A DNA stretch of 64,000 bases, taken from positions 26,001 through 90,000 of the forward strand of contig NZ_DATCTO010000042.1 of the NCBI RefSeq assembly GCF_036567905.1, written 5' to 3'. The stretch is from Candidatus Binatus sp. (GTDB lineage: Bacteria > Desulfobacterota > Binatia > Binatales > Binataceae). The notes beneath the pieces are model-generated. The model searched no databases, was not told where the DNA came from, and saw only the letters and a program-made list of their open reading frames with translations. The translations under genes were made by a program, and so were the position numbers. Position 1 is the stretch's first letter. Every line of letters starts with the position of its first letter. Below, one piece after another: positions 22,154-32,046 of this stretch.

Positions 22154-23602
22154 ATGTCCAACGAACTCGTTGCTCCCGACAAATTTTTCCTGAACCGATT
22201 CGGCATGAATCACGGCGCGCTCGAGCGAATCCTCGGCGCCGCGCTCGAACGCAAGGCCGACTACGCCGATCTCTACTTCGAGTACCGCAGCGCCGAGGGC
22301 CTCGGGCTCGAGGAATCGATGGTCAATCACACCAGCAAGAGCGTGAGCCACGGCGTCGGTGTGCGCGTGTGCGCCGAGGACCGCACCGGCTACGCTTATT
22401 CGGACGAAGTCACGATCGACAGGATGCGGCTTGCGGCGGAGGCCGCCCGCGCGATCGCCGATCAGCGCGGCACGACCCCCGCCGCGGTGCAGGTCGGTAC
22501 TCCGGTCGCGCGGCATGCGCTGTACGATCTAGACAGCACCCCGCTCGAGGTTCCGGTGCAGGAGCGGGCGCGGCTGCTGAGCGAGATCGATCGCGTGGTG
22601 CGCGGCTGCGATCCGCGGGTGAAGAACGTGATGGCGTCGTTTGCGTGCGAGCGGAAGATCGTGATGGTCGTGAACAGCGACGGGCAGGTCGCCGCGGACG
22701 TGCAGCCGCTGTGCCGGCTCAACGTCACCGTGATCGCCGACGACGGCAAGGGTCGCCAGATGGGCTCCTACGGCGGCGGCGGGCGCGTCGAGTGGAACTA
22801 CTTCATCGAAAATGACCGTTGGCGCGAGTACGCGCTCGAAGCGGCGCGCCAGGCGATCGTGAATCTCGACGCCGTCGATGCGCCCGCGGGCGAGATGATC
22901 GTCGTGCTCGGCCCGGGATGGCCCGGAATTTTGCTGCACGAAGCGATTGGCCACGGGCTGGAAGGCGACTTCAACCGCAAGGGCGTGTCCGCATTTGCGA
23001 ATCGAATCGGCCAGAAAGTCGCGAGCGAACTTTGCACGGTGATCGACGACGGCACCATCCCGAATCGCCGCGGCAGCCTGAACGTTGACGACGAAGGCAC
23101 CCCCACTTCGCGCACGGTGCTGATCGAAAAGGGAATCCTGCGCGGCTATCTGCAGGATCGGATGAACGCGCGGCTCATGAAGATGGCGCCCACCGGCAAC
23201 GGACGGCGCGAGAGCTTTGCGCATTCGCCAATGCCGCGAATGACCAACACCTTCATGCTGGGCGGCGAATCCACGCCCGAGGAAATAATCAAGTCGGTCA
23301 AGAACGGCCTCTATGCGGTCAGCTTCGGCGGCGGACAGGTCGATATTACCAACGGCAAATTTGTTTTCTCCGCGAGCGAGGCTTACCTGATCGAGGACGG
23401 CCAGGTGACGCGGCCGGTGAAGGGCGCCACGCTTATCGGCAATGGTCCCGACGTGCTGACCCGGGTCTCGATGGTCGGCAACAACCTCACGCTCGACGCC
23501 GGGGTCGGGACTTGCGGCAAGGACGGCCAATCGGTGCCGGTGGGCGTGGGACTGCCGACGATTCGAATCGACGGCATCACGGTCGGCGGCACGCGCGCCT
23601 GA
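22154..23602 (+). CDS. tldD: Metalloprotease TldD
   Basis: TldD and TldE form a heterodimeric zinc protease that degrades unfolded peptides. In E. coli it processes microcin B17 and degrades the CcdA antitoxin. It has 482 residues from the ATG with an AGGCGG ribosome binding site; the open frame extends 25 codons further upstream without similarity. The zinc motif HEAIGH (residues 262-267) is intact, followed by GLEGDFNRKGVSAF. It lies 28 bases ahead of its partner gene, the usual arrangement. No RiPP precursor was recognised nearby, so a housekeeping role is more likely than bacteriocin maturation. Confidence 0.95.
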   Translation: MSNELVAPDKFFLNRFGMNHGALERILGAALERKADYADLYFEYRSAEGLGLEESMVNHTSKSVSHGVGVRVCAEDRTGYAYSDEVTIDRMRLAAEAARAIADQRGTTPAAVQVGTPVARHALYDLDSTPLEVPVQERARLLSEIDRVVRGCDPRVKNVMASFACERKIVMVVNSDGQVAADVQPLCRLNVTVIADDGKGRQMGSYGGGGRVEWNYFIENDRWREYALEAARQAIVNLDAVDAPAGEMIVVLGPGWPGILLHEAIGHGLEGDFNRKGVSAFANRIGQKVASELCTVIDDGTIPNRRGSLNVDDEGTPTSRTVLIEKGILRGYLQDRMNARLMKMAPTGNGRRESFAHSPMPRMTNTFMLGGESTPEEIIKSVKNGLYAVSFGGGQVDITNGKFVFSASEAYLIEDGQVTRPVKGATLIGNGPDVLTRVSMVGNNLTLDAGVGTCGKDGQSVPVGVGLPTIRIDGITVGGTRA

Positions 23603-23630
23603 CAATTGGAATGACAGTGAGAATAATCTG

Positions 23631-24980
23631 ATGGCGGCGGTTGATATTGAACTCGCCAATTGGGCGCTCGACGAGGCCAGGCGCAAGGGCGCCAGCGCGG
23701 CGGAGGTTCTGTGCGTGACCGCGGAGTCTCTTTCGGCCGGCGTGCGCCTGGGCGAAGTCGAGAAACTCAAGAGTTCGCGCGAGCGGCGGCTGGGTCTGCG
23801 CGTATTTTGCGGACAGTCTTCCGCGACCTCATCGACGGCCGAACTGGAGCGCGATTCACTGGGCGGCTTCATCGCGAACACGGTCGAGCTTGCGCGGCTG
23901 TCGGCCGCCGATCCGTGGGCGGGATTGCCCGACCCTTCGATGCATCCGAAGTCATTGCCCGAGCTTCGGCTCGCGGATCCCGACAGCGGAATAGTGACCG
24001 CGGATCGTGCGCTGGAGATCGCGCGCACCGCCGAGAACGCGGCGCTGAAATTCGATCCGCGCATGAAGAACTCCGAGGGCGCCGAATTCAGCTCCGGCCG
24101 CGGCCAGATTCTGTTCGCCAACAGCCAGGGCTTTTCCGGCGAGTATTCCGGCACCTCGTACACCCTTGTGGTGCAGCCGATCGCGCAAGATGGCGACGCG
24201 ATGCAACAGGGATTCTGGTACACGTCGAACCGCCGCCTGGGAAAACTCGAAGATGCGGAGTCGGTCGGAATAACCGCCGCCAGGCGGGCGATCCGCCGGC
24301 TCGGAGCGCGCAAGATCAAGACTACGCGCGCGCCGATCGTCTTCGATCCCGACATGGCCGCCGGATTGATTAGATCGATCGTCGGCGCCGCTTCGGGGCC
24401 CTCATTGTATAAGGGGGCGTCGTTTCTGGTGGGACAGTTGGGCAAATCGATTGCCGCCGCCGGCGTTACTATCGTTGACGACGCGCTGATCCCCGGCGGT
24501 CTCGGCTCCAAGCCGTTCGACGGCGAGGGCCTGCCGACCTCGCGCAAGAACGTGGTGGACAAGGGCGTGCTCGCGACCTACCTGCTCGACTGCTATTCGG
24601 CGCGCAAGCTCGGTCTGGCGCCCACGGGCAACGCCGCGCGTTCGGTGGGTGAGGCTCCCGGCGTCTCGGCCACCAATCTGTACCTGGAGCCCGGCAGCTA
24701 CACGCCCGCGCAGATAATCGGCTCGGTGAAGCAGGGACTGTACCTGACCGAGACGATAGGTTTCGGCGTGAACATGGTCACCGGGGACTATTCGCGGGGC
24801 GCGGGCGGAATATGGATTGAGAACGGCGAACTCGCCTATCCGGTGAATGAAATCACCATCGCGGGCAACCTGAAAGACATGATGGCCGGCGTCGAAATGA
24901 TCGGCAACGACCTCAACTGGCGCTCATCCACGGTCGCGCCGACGATCAAGATAGCCGAGATGACGATCGCCGGCGGCTGA
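23631..24980 (+). CDS. pmbA: TldE/PmbA, partner subunit of TldD
   Basis: PmbA (TldE) is the non-metal subunit of the TldD-TldE protease. It has 449 residues and is homologous to TldD over the whole length but lacks the HExxxH zinc motif, as expected. The C-terminal region with GLPTSRKNVVDKGVLATYLLD and GDYSRGAGGIWIENGELAYPV is characteristic. It is co-transcribed with tldD. Confidence 0.94.
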   Translation: MAAVDIELANWALDEARRKGASAAEVLCVTAESLSAGVRLGEVEKLKSSRERRLGLRVFCGQSSATSSTAELERDSLGGFIANTVELARLSAADPWAGLPDPSMHPKSLPELRLADPDSGIVTADRALEIARTAENAALKFDPRMKNSEGAEFSSGRGQILFANSQGFSGEYSGTSYTLVVQPIAQDGDAMQQGFWYTSNRRLGKLEDAESVGITAARRAIRRLGARKIKTTRAPIVFDPDMAAGLIRSIVGAASGPSLYKGASFLVGQLGKSIAAAGVTIVDDALIPGGLGSKPFDGEGLPTSRKNVVDKGVLATYLLDCYSARKLGLAPTGNAARSVGEAPGVSATNLYLEPGSYTPAQIIGSVKQGLYLTETIGFGVNMVTGDYSRGAGGIWIENGELAYPVNEITIAGNLKDMMAGVEMIGNDLNWRSSTVAPTIKIAEMTIAGG

Positions 24981-25087
24981 GCGCCTGCGACAAATTATTG
25001 GCGGTATTTCGTCTGCGCTTGACCGAGGCGCGCATTCGAGCTAACAGTTTGTAGGGTTTAATTACATACCGGCCGTCATGCGGCGCA

Positions 25088-25930
25088 ATGGCAAGAGAGA
25101 TGCCTATGAAGCTTCAGGTCTCGGCGCAGGCGCAGGAAAAGCTGCTATCCAAGCTCTCATCGATCGGAGTTGCGCGCCCGGCGGCGGCCGCACTGCTCGA
25201 GCGGCACATGCTGGTGCGCTATCCCAAGGGCGCGGAGCTGTTCTCGATGGGCTCGCCGGCCGACGTCGTCTTTGCCGTGCTGGCCGGCCTGGTCAAGGTT
25301 CATAGCTCGCGTCCCGGCAGCAACCCGGTGTTGGTCGAGCTCGCCGGTCCCGGCGACCTGTTTGGATATGCCGATTTTGCCGGCGCGGACGGCGGCCGTT
25401 CGCAGCTGTTCGGGGCAACGGCAGTGACCAACTGCTGCGTTGCGCTGTTCACGCGTCATCAGATCTCCGAAGTGCTCAAGGGCCTCGAGCCGGAGGCGCT
25501 GCTCCGGATCGCCGAGGCGATCAATTCGATGTGGTCGTCGGTCGCTTACCGCTACATGACGTTTTTGGGAATGTCGCTGCGCCAACGGCTCGAGATTGTT
25601 CTGGACGAGCTGGCGAAGCGATTCGGTGTACCCGACTCGCGCGGAACGGTGCTGCTGCCCGAACTGGCGCAGGAAGAACTCGCCGAGATGATTGGCAGTT
25701 CACGCCCGATGGTCAGCAAGCTTCTAACCGAAATGACTGAGCGAGGCTTGCTGATTCGCCAGGGGCGGCGCCATATCCTTATCGCTGCCCGGAAACCAGC
25801 CAACGCCGCCGACGCTCCGCGCGAATCCAGCCTGCATCCCGCGTTCGAGCCGGCGCCCGCGGCCACGCGCCGCGTGCGCGCGAATCGCCGCACCGTGCGC
25901 GGGACCGCAGCGCCCATTGTGAATATCTAG
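25088..25930 (+). CDS. Crp/Fnr family transcriptional regulator
   Basis: This is a cytosolic DNA-binding regulator with an N-terminal cyclic-nucleotide-type sensor domain (about residues 40-130, with YPKGAELFSMGSPADVVFAVLAG in two turns) and a C-terminal Crp-type winged helix-turn-helix (about 195-240, with ELAQEELAEMIGSSRPMVSKLL). It has no Fnr-type N-terminal cysteine cluster, so oxygen sensing through an Fe-S cluster is unlikely. The ligand is unknown. About 40 Arg/Ala/Pro-rich residues follow the HTH. Several starts are possible; ATGs at 25100 and 25106 have a better placed AGAGAG. Targets cannot be told from the sequence, though clpB lies next downstream. Confidence 0.9.
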   Translation: MAREMPMKLQVSAQAQEKLLSKLSSIGVARPAAAALLERHMLVRYPKGAELFSMGSPADVVFAVLAGLVKVHSSRPGSNPVLVELAGPGDLFGYADFAGADGGRSQLFGATAVTNCCVALFTRHQISEVLKGLEPEALLRIAEAINSMWSSVAYRYMTFLGMSLRQRLEIVLDELAKRFGVPDSRGTVLLPELAQEELAEMIGSSRPMVSKLLTEMTERGLLIRQGRRHILIAARKPANAADAPRESSLHPAFEPAPAATRRVRANRRTVRGTAAPIVNI

Positions 25931-26095
25931 CCCGTTGCCGTCAGAAAAAGCCTGCGGCTCAATGCGCTCGACTGCGAGTCTCGCGGCCGGGCGCGGGTCT
26001 GCGTAGCATCTCGCCGCAAAATTTCTCCTGTTCTGCGGAAATCGCCCGGAGACAGATTGCGGATGTCACCGCGGCGGCCGATGGTGAATTTCGTT

Positions 26096-26111
26096 TTGCC
26101 AAATTTGGGAA
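26096..26111 (+). promoter_or_regulatory. Palindrome upstream of clpB, candidate operator
   Basis: TTGCCAAATTTGGGAA is a near-perfect palindrome (14 of 16 positions symmetrical) 39 bases before the clpB ATG. Its left half, TTGCCA, could be a -35 box with a weak -10 near 26118. It is not a CIRCE element and not a sigma-32 consensus. The surrounding 25931-26149 gap holds nothing else that I recognise. Confidence 0.3.
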
Positions 26112-26149
26112 AGTGGTTAGTTTAGTCAGCAGGGAAAACCGACCATCAA

Positions 26150-28762
26150 ATGAACGCCAACCGATTCACCGAAAAACTCCAGGAGGCGCTTGGGCGCGCG
26201 CAAAACGCCGCGCTCACCGCGCATAACCAGGCCGTCGACGTCGAGCATTTGATAGCGTCGCTGCTCGAAGATGACGAAGGGCTGGCGTCCTCGATCGTGA
26301 AGCTGACGGGCGCCGATCGCGACGCGATCCGCCGCAAGCTCGGCGCTGAACTCGCCAAAATTCCGCAAGTAACCGGCGGCGGCTCTGACAGCGGGCAAGT
26401 TTACGCGACCCAGCGCCTGGGACGGGTGCTGGCGCGCGCAGAGCAGGAGGCGGGCAAGCTCAAGGACGAGTACGTTTCGGTCGAGCACGTGTTGATCGCG
26501 ATGCTCGATGAGCCCGGCGCCGCTTCGAAAATCCTGCGCGAAGCAGGGTTGACGCACGACAAGCTGATGGCCGTGCTCAAGAAGGTCCGCGGCAACCAGC
26601 GCGTCACCTCGTCGAACCCCGAGGCGACCTACCAGTCGCTGGAAAAATACGGCCGCGACCTGACCAAGCTCGCGTCGGCCGGCAAGATCGATCCGGTGAT
26701 AGGACGCGACGAGGAAATTCGACGCGTAATCCAGGTCCTCTCGCGCCGCACCAAGAACAACCCGGTGCTGATCGGCGAGCCGGGGGTCGGCAAGACCGCG
26801 ATTGTCGAGGGTCTCGCGCGGCGAATCGTTGCGGGCGACGTGCCCGAGGGCCTCAAGAATCGCAAGCTGGTTGCGCTCGACATGGGAGCGCTGATAGCGG
26901 GCGCCAAATTCCGCGGCGAGTTCGAAGAACGCCTGAAAGCCGTGTTGAAGGAAGTGCAGGAGGCTGCGGGCGAGATAATTCTGTTCATCGACGAGTTGCA
27001 TACCGTCGTCGGCGCGGGCGCGGCTGAAGGCGCGATGGATGCGTCGAACCTGCTCAAGCCCATGCTGGCGCGCGGCGAACTGCATTGCATCGGCGCGACC
27101 ACACTCGACGAGTATCGCAAGTATATCGAGAAAGACGCCGCGCTGGAGCGGCGCTTTCAGCCGGTGGTGGTCGAGGAGCCGAGCGTCGAGGACACCATCT
27201 CGATTCTGCGCGGGCTGAAGGAACGCTACGAGGTCCATCACGGAATTCGAATCAAGGACGCCGCGCTGGTGACGGCCGCGGTGCTGTCGAAACGCTACAT
27301 CACCGATCGATTCCTGCCCGACAAGGCAATCGACCTGATGGATGAAGCGGCGGCCAAGCTGCGCACCGAGAAGGAATCGATGCCGGTCGAGATCGACGAG
27401 GTCAATCGGCGCATGATGCAGCTGGAAATCGAGCGCGAGGCGCTCAAGCGCGAGACCGATCAGTCCTCGCGCGATCGGCTGCAGAAACTCGAGAAGGAGC
27501 TGGCCGAGATCAAGGAAAAGCGCGCGGGCCTGCAGGCGCAGTGGGAAACCGAAACAGGCGGCCTCGAGAAACTCGCGAAAATTAAAGCCGAGATCGAACA
27601 AACCAGACTTGCGATCGAAAGAGCCAAGCGCGAGTACGACCTCAACAAGGTCGCCGAGCTGCAGTACGGCAAGCTCGCGTCGCTCGAGAAGGAACTCGGC
27701 GCCGAAGAGCAGAAGCTGATCGAGAAGCACTCCGGCGGCAAGCGATTGATCAAGGAAGAAGTGGACGAGGACGATATCGCCGAAGTCGTCGCGCGATGGA
27801 CCAAAATTCCAGTCTCGCGGCTGCTCGAAGGCGAGGTGCAGAAGCTCGCGCATCTCGAGCAGCATCTGCACAAACGCGTGATCGGCCAGGACGAAGCGGT
27901 GATCGCCGTCTCCGACGCCGTAATTCGCGCCCGCTCGGGACTCAAGGATCCCAACCGCCCGATCGGGTCCTTCATTTTTCTCGGCCCCACCGGCGTGGGC
28001 AAGACCGAACTCGCGCGCGCACTGGCCGAGTTCCTGTTCGACAGCGAAGCGGCGATGATCCGAATCGACATGTCCGAGTACATGGAGAAGCACACCGTCT
28101 CGCGGCTGGTCGGCGCGCCTCCGGGCTATGTCGGCTTCGATGAGGGCGGGCAACTGACGGAAGCCGTGCGGCGCCGTCCGTACTCGGTAATCCTGTTTGA
28201 CGAGATCGAAAAAGCGCACGCCGACGTGTTCAACGTGCTGCTGCAATTGCTCGACGACGGCCGGCTTACCGACGGTCACGGACGCACGGTCGATTTCCGC
28301 AACACCGTTGTGATCATGACGTCGAATATCGCCAGCCAGATTATTCTCGGCTTCAAGGGACAGGACTACGAGAAGATGAAGGGGCAGGCGCTCGAGGTCT
28401 TGCGTCAGAGCTTCAGGCCCGAGTTTCTCAACCGCGTTGACGAGGTCGTCGTGTTCCATCCTCTGACCCGCGAAGAGCTGCGCCAAATAGTCGACGTCCA
28501 ACTGGTGCGGCTGCGCGCGCGGCTCGAGGAGCGCAAGATCGAGCTCGAATTGACCGACAAAGCGCGCGATTATCTGGCCGAGCATGGTTACGATCCCTCG
28601 TACGGGGCGCGTCCGCTGAAACGGCTTATCCAGCGCGAGCTCGAGACGGCGCTGGGGCGGAAATTGCTCGCGGGTGAGATTCGCGACAGTTCGCGGGTCA
28701 CCGTGGACGCCGGCGCTCGAGGTCTGGGGTTCTCCAGCCAGCCACTGGCCAGCGCCAGGTAG
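26150..28762 (+). CDS. clpB: ATP-dependent chaperone ClpB
   Basis: ClpB is the Hsp100 disaggregase that threads aggregated proteins through its hexamer ring, together with DnaK. It has 870 residues. Two Clp N-terminal repeats (1-150) are followed by AAA1 with Walker A GEPGVGKT (209-216), the coiled-coil M domain (about 400-530, Lys/Glu rich), AAA2 with GPTGVGKT (near 612) and the D2 small domain ending in [19 protein letters not shown]. The M domain distinguishes it from ClpA and ClpC. No ClpP-binding loop was looked for in detail. The stop overlaps the longest frame of the next gene. Confidence 0.97.
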   Translation: MNANRFTEKLQEALGRAQNAALTAHNQAVDVEHLIASLLEDDEGLASSIVKLTGADRDAIRRKLGAELAKIPQVTGGGSDSGQVYATQRLGRVLARAEQEAGKLKDEYVSVEHVLIAMLDEPGAASKILREAGLTHDKLMAVLKKVRGNQRVTSSNPEATYQSLEKYGRDLTKLASAGKIDPVIGRDEEIRRVIQVLSRRTKNNPVLIGEPGVGKTAIVEGLARRIVAGDVPEGLKNRKLVALDMGALIAGAKFRGEFEERLKAVLKEVQEAAGEIILFIDELHTVVGAGAAEGAMDASNLLKPMLARGELHCIGATTLDEYRKYIEKDAALERRFQPVVVEEPSVEDTISILRGLKERYEVHHGIRIKDAALVTAAVLSKRYITDRFLPDKAIDLMDEAAAKLRTEKESMPVEIDEVNRRMMQLEIEREALKRETDQSSRDRLQKLEKELAEIKEKRAGLQAQWETETGGLEKLAKIKAEIEQTRLAIERAKREYDLNKVAELQYGKLASLEKELGAEEQKLIEKHSGGKRLIKEEVDEDDIAEVVARWTKIPVSRLLEGEVQKLAHLEQHLHKRVIGQDEAVIAVSDAVIRARSGLKDPNRPIGSFIFLGPTGVGKTELARALAEFLFDSEAAMIRIDMSEYMEKHTVSRLVGAPPGYVGFDEGGQLTEAVRRRPYSVILFDEIEKAHADVFNVLLQLLDDGRLTDGHGRTVDFRNTVVIMTSNIASQIILGFKGQDYEKMKGQALEVLRQSFRPEFLNRVDEVVVFHPLTREELRQIVDVQLVRLRARLEERKIELELTDKARDYLAEHGYDPSYGARPLKRLIQRELETALGRKLLAGEIRDSSRVTVDAGARGLGFSSQPLASAR

Positions 28763-29394
28763 TGCGCTACTTTTGCCTTCCGCATGAGAAGGCGGGTATG
28801 CTCGGGGTGATTGTCGTAAAGAAGCAGAGCCGGGAGATTTTCAAAGACGTGATTGGTCTGCCCGCCAGGGTGATTCGCGCTGGGGGATTGATGGTTGCGA
28901 TTGCGATCGCGGCGATCCCGGCGCCGGCGACTTGCTTCCCGTGGAGTATCGACATGTACCGCGGGCCGGAAATTCAGCCGTTCGCCGAGGCGCCGCGCGT
29001 CACTCCGGCCGACACAATTCCCGTTCATGGCGGAGAACCGCCGATGAGCCTCGAGCAGGCGGCGATCAAGATGCACAATCCCTTGCAGGCGACGCCGGAA
29101 AATCTCGCCAAGGGCAAAGAGCAGTTCAATGCTTACTGCGCGCCGTGTCACGGAGAATCCGCGCAGGGTAACGGTCCCGTCGCGCACATCCTGAAAAAGC
29201 CGCCGAAAAGTCTGCTCGTTGGCGCCATCAAGGATCGTCCCGACGGCTATATCTACGGCGTGATTCGCGACGGCGCCCTGTCGAGTCCCTCCTACGCTGA
29301 AGAAATGCCCCCCGAGCAGCGCTGGCGGGTCGTGATGTACCTGCGATCGATGCAGAGTGCCGCGGCCGCAAAAGCCAAAGTCGCCGGCAACTGA
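28762..29394 (+). CDS. Monoheme cytochrome c, ActE-like
   Basis: This is an exported c-type cytochrome. The heme motif CAPCH (126-130) is followed by GESAQGNGPV, and EMPPEQRW (181-188) probably supplies the distal Met. The layout, including DMYRGPEIQPF after the signal peptide and the DGYIYGVIRDG and PSYAEEMP segments, resembles the ActE subunit of alternative complex III. However, no other act gene is in the window. The start is uncertain: the frame opens with GTG on the clpB stop, but a signal peptide reads best from about 28873 or 28891 (hydrophobic MVAIAIAAIPAP then Cys). Electron partners are unknown. Confidence 0.85.
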   Translation: MRYFCLPHEKAGMLGVIVVKKQSREIFKDVIGLPARVIRAGGLMVAIAIAAIPAPATCFPWSIDMYRGPEIQPFAEAPRVTPADTIPVHGGEPPMSLEQAAIKMHNPLQATPENLAKGKEQFNAYCAPCHGESAQGNGPVAHILKKPPKSLLVGAIKDRPDGYIYGVIRDGALSSPSYAEEMPPEQRWRVVMYLRSMQSAAAAKAKVAGN

Positions 29395-29597
29395 CGCTGG
29401 CCGAAGGGGCGCCCACCAGCCTTCGACGGCTGCGTTATGCGATCCGAAGGGGTGCTTTCGGTCGTCGATTCAAACCGGTTTAATTGAGTGTCGATTGCAG
29501 CCCTGAGGTGGCTGAGGTAACCGATTTGGGCCACGGCGATGGAACCTTTCCGCGCCGGCGACGTATTGCCATGGACGATGTTGATCGAGGAGTTGCG

Positions 29598-30866
29598 ATG
29601 CCAACGATAAAGATTGGCGGTGCGTTGATGCTTGCGATCGCGTTGCTGATCGCAGCCGTTATGCCGGCGCGCGGCGAGGTCGGGCTTAAGGCCAATGATC
29701 TGGTGGAAATCGCAGTAGAATCGAATCCCCAGGTTCGTGCGGTGTATGCGCAGTGGGAGGCCGCACAGCATCAGGTTCTGCAGAACTATGCTCCCGCGGA
29801 TCCGACCTTCACCTACTCGAATGTGGATAGCAGCAAAGATTTCAACGCGGCGCTGCACGCCCATGCATTCAGCGAAACTTTCCAGTTTCCGGGAGAAGCG
29901 TTTCTACAGGCGGATGAATCAAGGCGGACCGCCGAGATTGCGCGTTTGAGGTATGAGGCGGCGGTGCGCGACCTGCGAGCCGGCGTTGAGACCGCATATT
30001 ACCAGGTAGTGCTGGATGAGGGGCTGATTGCAATCAACGGCGAGAATATCGGCAACTTGAAACAGGTCGTTAACGTAACCCAGGCCCAATACACGGGGGG
30101 TCAGGCGCAACAATCCGATTTCATCGGTGCCGAGCTAGCTCTCGAGCAGGCTCAGTTGCAGCAACGCCAGTACCAAACCAACCGTTTGAACGACCGAGCG
30201 GGACTGAATCAACTGCTCTATCGGAAACCGGCCGCGCCGTTGGACCTTGACCAGAAGATCGAGCTGAAACCGCTGGAGATCAAGCTGGATAAAGCAGTCG
30301 ACACCGCAACGCACGCGCGCCAGGAGATACTCGCAGCCGCGCTAACGGAGAAAAATTCAACCACGGCGGTGACACTCGCTGAGATGGAATATCTGCCGAA
30401 CTATACGGTCGGATACGAGTTTGATTATATTCTGCAATCCGGCGCCCGGCCTCTGCCCGGCGTTACGCAGGCGCACACGTTTTCGATTGGATTCAATATG
30501 CCAGTATTTTTCTGGATCCATCAGCGCGAGGACGTAAGGTCGGCGCAACATTCGTTGCAGGCCGCTCGTTACAGCATGAATTCCGTCCTAAGCCAAACCG
30601 AGGCAACCGTCACGCAATTGTTCCAGTCCGCGCAATTCGCCTACGAGTCGGCCCAAGTATACAGCGGGCGGCTGATTCCCCTGGCCGACCAGGACTTCAA
30701 AGTGGCATTGGTCGCTTATCAGTCGGGCAAAGTCGACTTCCTTACATTGTCCTCGGCCTTACAAAGCGATTACGCGTCGCGCCTCACGTACCTTCAGAAC
30801 GCCAATCAGTTCTTTGCCGGAGAAGTGGCGCTGGAGCAGGCGATCGGAGCGCCGTTGCATCAATGA
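29598..30866 (+). CDS. TolC-family outer membrane efflux protein
   Basis: This is the outer membrane channel of a tripartite efflux pump, CusC/CzcC type. It has 422 residues from the ATG with an ideal GAGGAG ribosome binding site; the frame runs 38 codons further upstream without a signal peptide. A signal peptide ends near MPARGE. The rest is the two-fold repeated helical barrel typical of TolC/OEP proteins, with long heptad-like helices (ELALEQAQLQQRQYQTNRL, SALQSDYASRLTYLQ). It overlaps the adaptor gene by 4 bases (ATGA). Confidence 0.92.
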   Translation: MPTIKIGGALMLAIALLIAAVMPARGEVGLKANDLVEIAVESNPQVRAVYAQWEAAQHQVLQNYAPADPTFTYSNVDSSKDFNAALHAHAFSETFQFPGEAFLQADESRRTAEIARLRYEAAVRDLRAGVETAYYQVVLDEGLIAINGENIGNLKQVVNVTQAQYTGGQAQQSDFIGAELALEQAQLQQRQYQTNRLNDRAGLNQLLYRKPAAPLDLDQKIELKPLEIKLDKAVDTATHARQEILAAALTEKNSTTAVTLAEMEYLPNYTVGYEFDYILQSGARPLPGVTQAHTFSIGFNMPVFFWIHQREDVRSAQHSLQAARYSMNSVLSQTEATVTQLFQSAQFAYESAQVYSGRLIPLADQDFKVALVAYQSGKVDFLTLSSALQSDYASRLTYLQNANQFFAGEVALEQAIGAPLHQ

Positions 30867-32002
30867 GCCGGCGCAATTTCAACCCCATCGCGCTCGCCGC
30901 GCTGGCGGCCGCCCTCGGCGCCGCAATTTCGGCCGCTGGATGCCACAGCGATTCGGCCGGTAGCGCCGCCGCGGTCCCTGAAGCGACCCCCGCGGTCCGA
31001 CTGGTTCGGCAGCAGGGCGTTGAGCTGATCCAGTTCAATGCCAACGAGGTTCCCGGTCTGGCGATGGAGGAGGTGCGCAACGTCGAGCTGCCGGGCCTGC
31101 TGGAAACATCCGGACAGATCACCTACGACGATCGCAGTGTCTCCACGATCGTTTCGCGCGTGCAGGGGCGAATCGAGCAAACGCGCGTCTCGCTGTGGGA
31201 CAACGTTCATCGCGGCGAAAAAATCGTCGCGCTCTACAGCCCCGACTTCATGACCGCGCAAGCCGAGTATCTCCAGGCTCACGAGTCTTCAATTCTACTG
31301 GCGGCGCCCGGCGTTGGGGCTTCGTCGGATTTTGCCGGCACTCTATTGCTGGCCGCCAAACGCAAACTGCAGTTTCTCGGGATGAGCGATGCCGACATCC
31401 AGGCCATCAAGGCGCCCGATCCTATTGTCTGGATGCGCGCGCCGATCAGCGGCACCGTCGTCGATAACAAGGTGCAGCGCGGGGCCGCCGTCAATCCGGG
31501 CGACGTGCTTTTCTCGCTCGGCACGCTCGACGACGTCTGGATCACCGGTGATATCTACGAGGACGATCTCGCACGCGTGCGCGTCGGCCAGCAGTTGTCG
31601 GCGGTAACGACCGCTTTTCCCGATGAAGTGTTCAAGGGCGTGATCGCGCGCATCAGTCCGAATATCGATCCCGCCACGCACACGCTGCAAATCCGCTGCG
31701 AAGTGAAAAATCCCGGCGCCAGGCTCAAACCGCAGATGCTTGCGAAGGTGACCATCGTCACGCGGCCCGGCCAGGCGCTGGTAATCCCTCAGGACGCCCT
31801 CGTATTCGACATCGACAACTATTACGCATTCGTCGAGGTGAGCCCCGGCACGTTCGAGCATCGCAGGGTCTCGATCGCGTCGTGGAGCCGCGTCGGCTAC
31901 GCGCGCGTGGTCTCCGGGCTCAAGGCCGGCGACCGCGTGGTCAGCGGCGAGACCCTCCAGGTGAACGCGCTATGGCACGAGGCTCACGGGGAAAGTTCCT
32001 AG
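30863..32002 (+). CDS. Efflux RND periplasmic adaptor (HlyD/CusB type lipoprotein)
   Basis: This adaptor links the inner membrane pump to the outer membrane channel. It has 379 residues. The N-terminus is a lipoprotein signal with Cys after ISAAG, so it is probably anchored to the inner membrane. The barrel-sandwich halves (SVSTIVSRVQGRIEQTRVSL and APISGTVVDNKVQRGAAVNPGD) flank a short helical hairpin, followed by beta-barrel and membrane-proximal domains. The form resembles CusB/CzcB more than AcrA. No N-terminal metal-binding Met or His cluster was recognised. Confidence 0.92.
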   Translation: MSRRNFNPIALAALAAALGAAISAAGCHSDSAGSAAAVPEATPAVRLVRQQGVELIQFNANEVPGLAMEEVRNVELPGLLETSGQITYDDRSVSTIVSRVQGRIEQTRVSLWDNVHRGEKIVALYSPDFMTAQAEYLQAHESSILLAAPGVGASSDFAGTLLLAAKRKLQFLGMSDADIQAIKAPDPIVWMRAPISGTVVDNKVQRGAAVNPGDVLFSLGTLDDVWITGDIYEDDLARVRVGQQLSAVTTAFPDEVFKGVIARISPNIDPATHTLQIRCEVKNPGARLKPQMLAKVTIVTRPGQALVIPQDALVFDIDNYYAFVEVSPGTFEHRRVSIASWSRVGYARVVSGLKAGDRVVSGETLQVNALWHEAHGESS

Positions 32003-32046
32003 ACCCGGCGGCATTGCCGGTCGCAGCGGTAATCTTTGGCTAAGCG

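Noticed and set aside
25931..26149. CIRCE or sigma-32 type promoter before clpB
   Set aside because: Neither the TTAGCACTC inverted repeat nor a convincing sigma-32 pair is present.
26126..28585. Long minus-strand open frame opposite clpB
   Set aside because: It lies opposite a fully conserved gene; long antisense frames are expected at this G+C and codon bias. The same applies to those opposite tldD-pmbA (22.5-24.6 kb) and the Lon-like gene (55.5-58.0 kb).
29472..29481. AAACCGGTTT palindrome before the efflux operon
   Set aside because: A 10-base perfect palindrome is expected many times by chance in 64 kb, and its flanks are not symmetrical.
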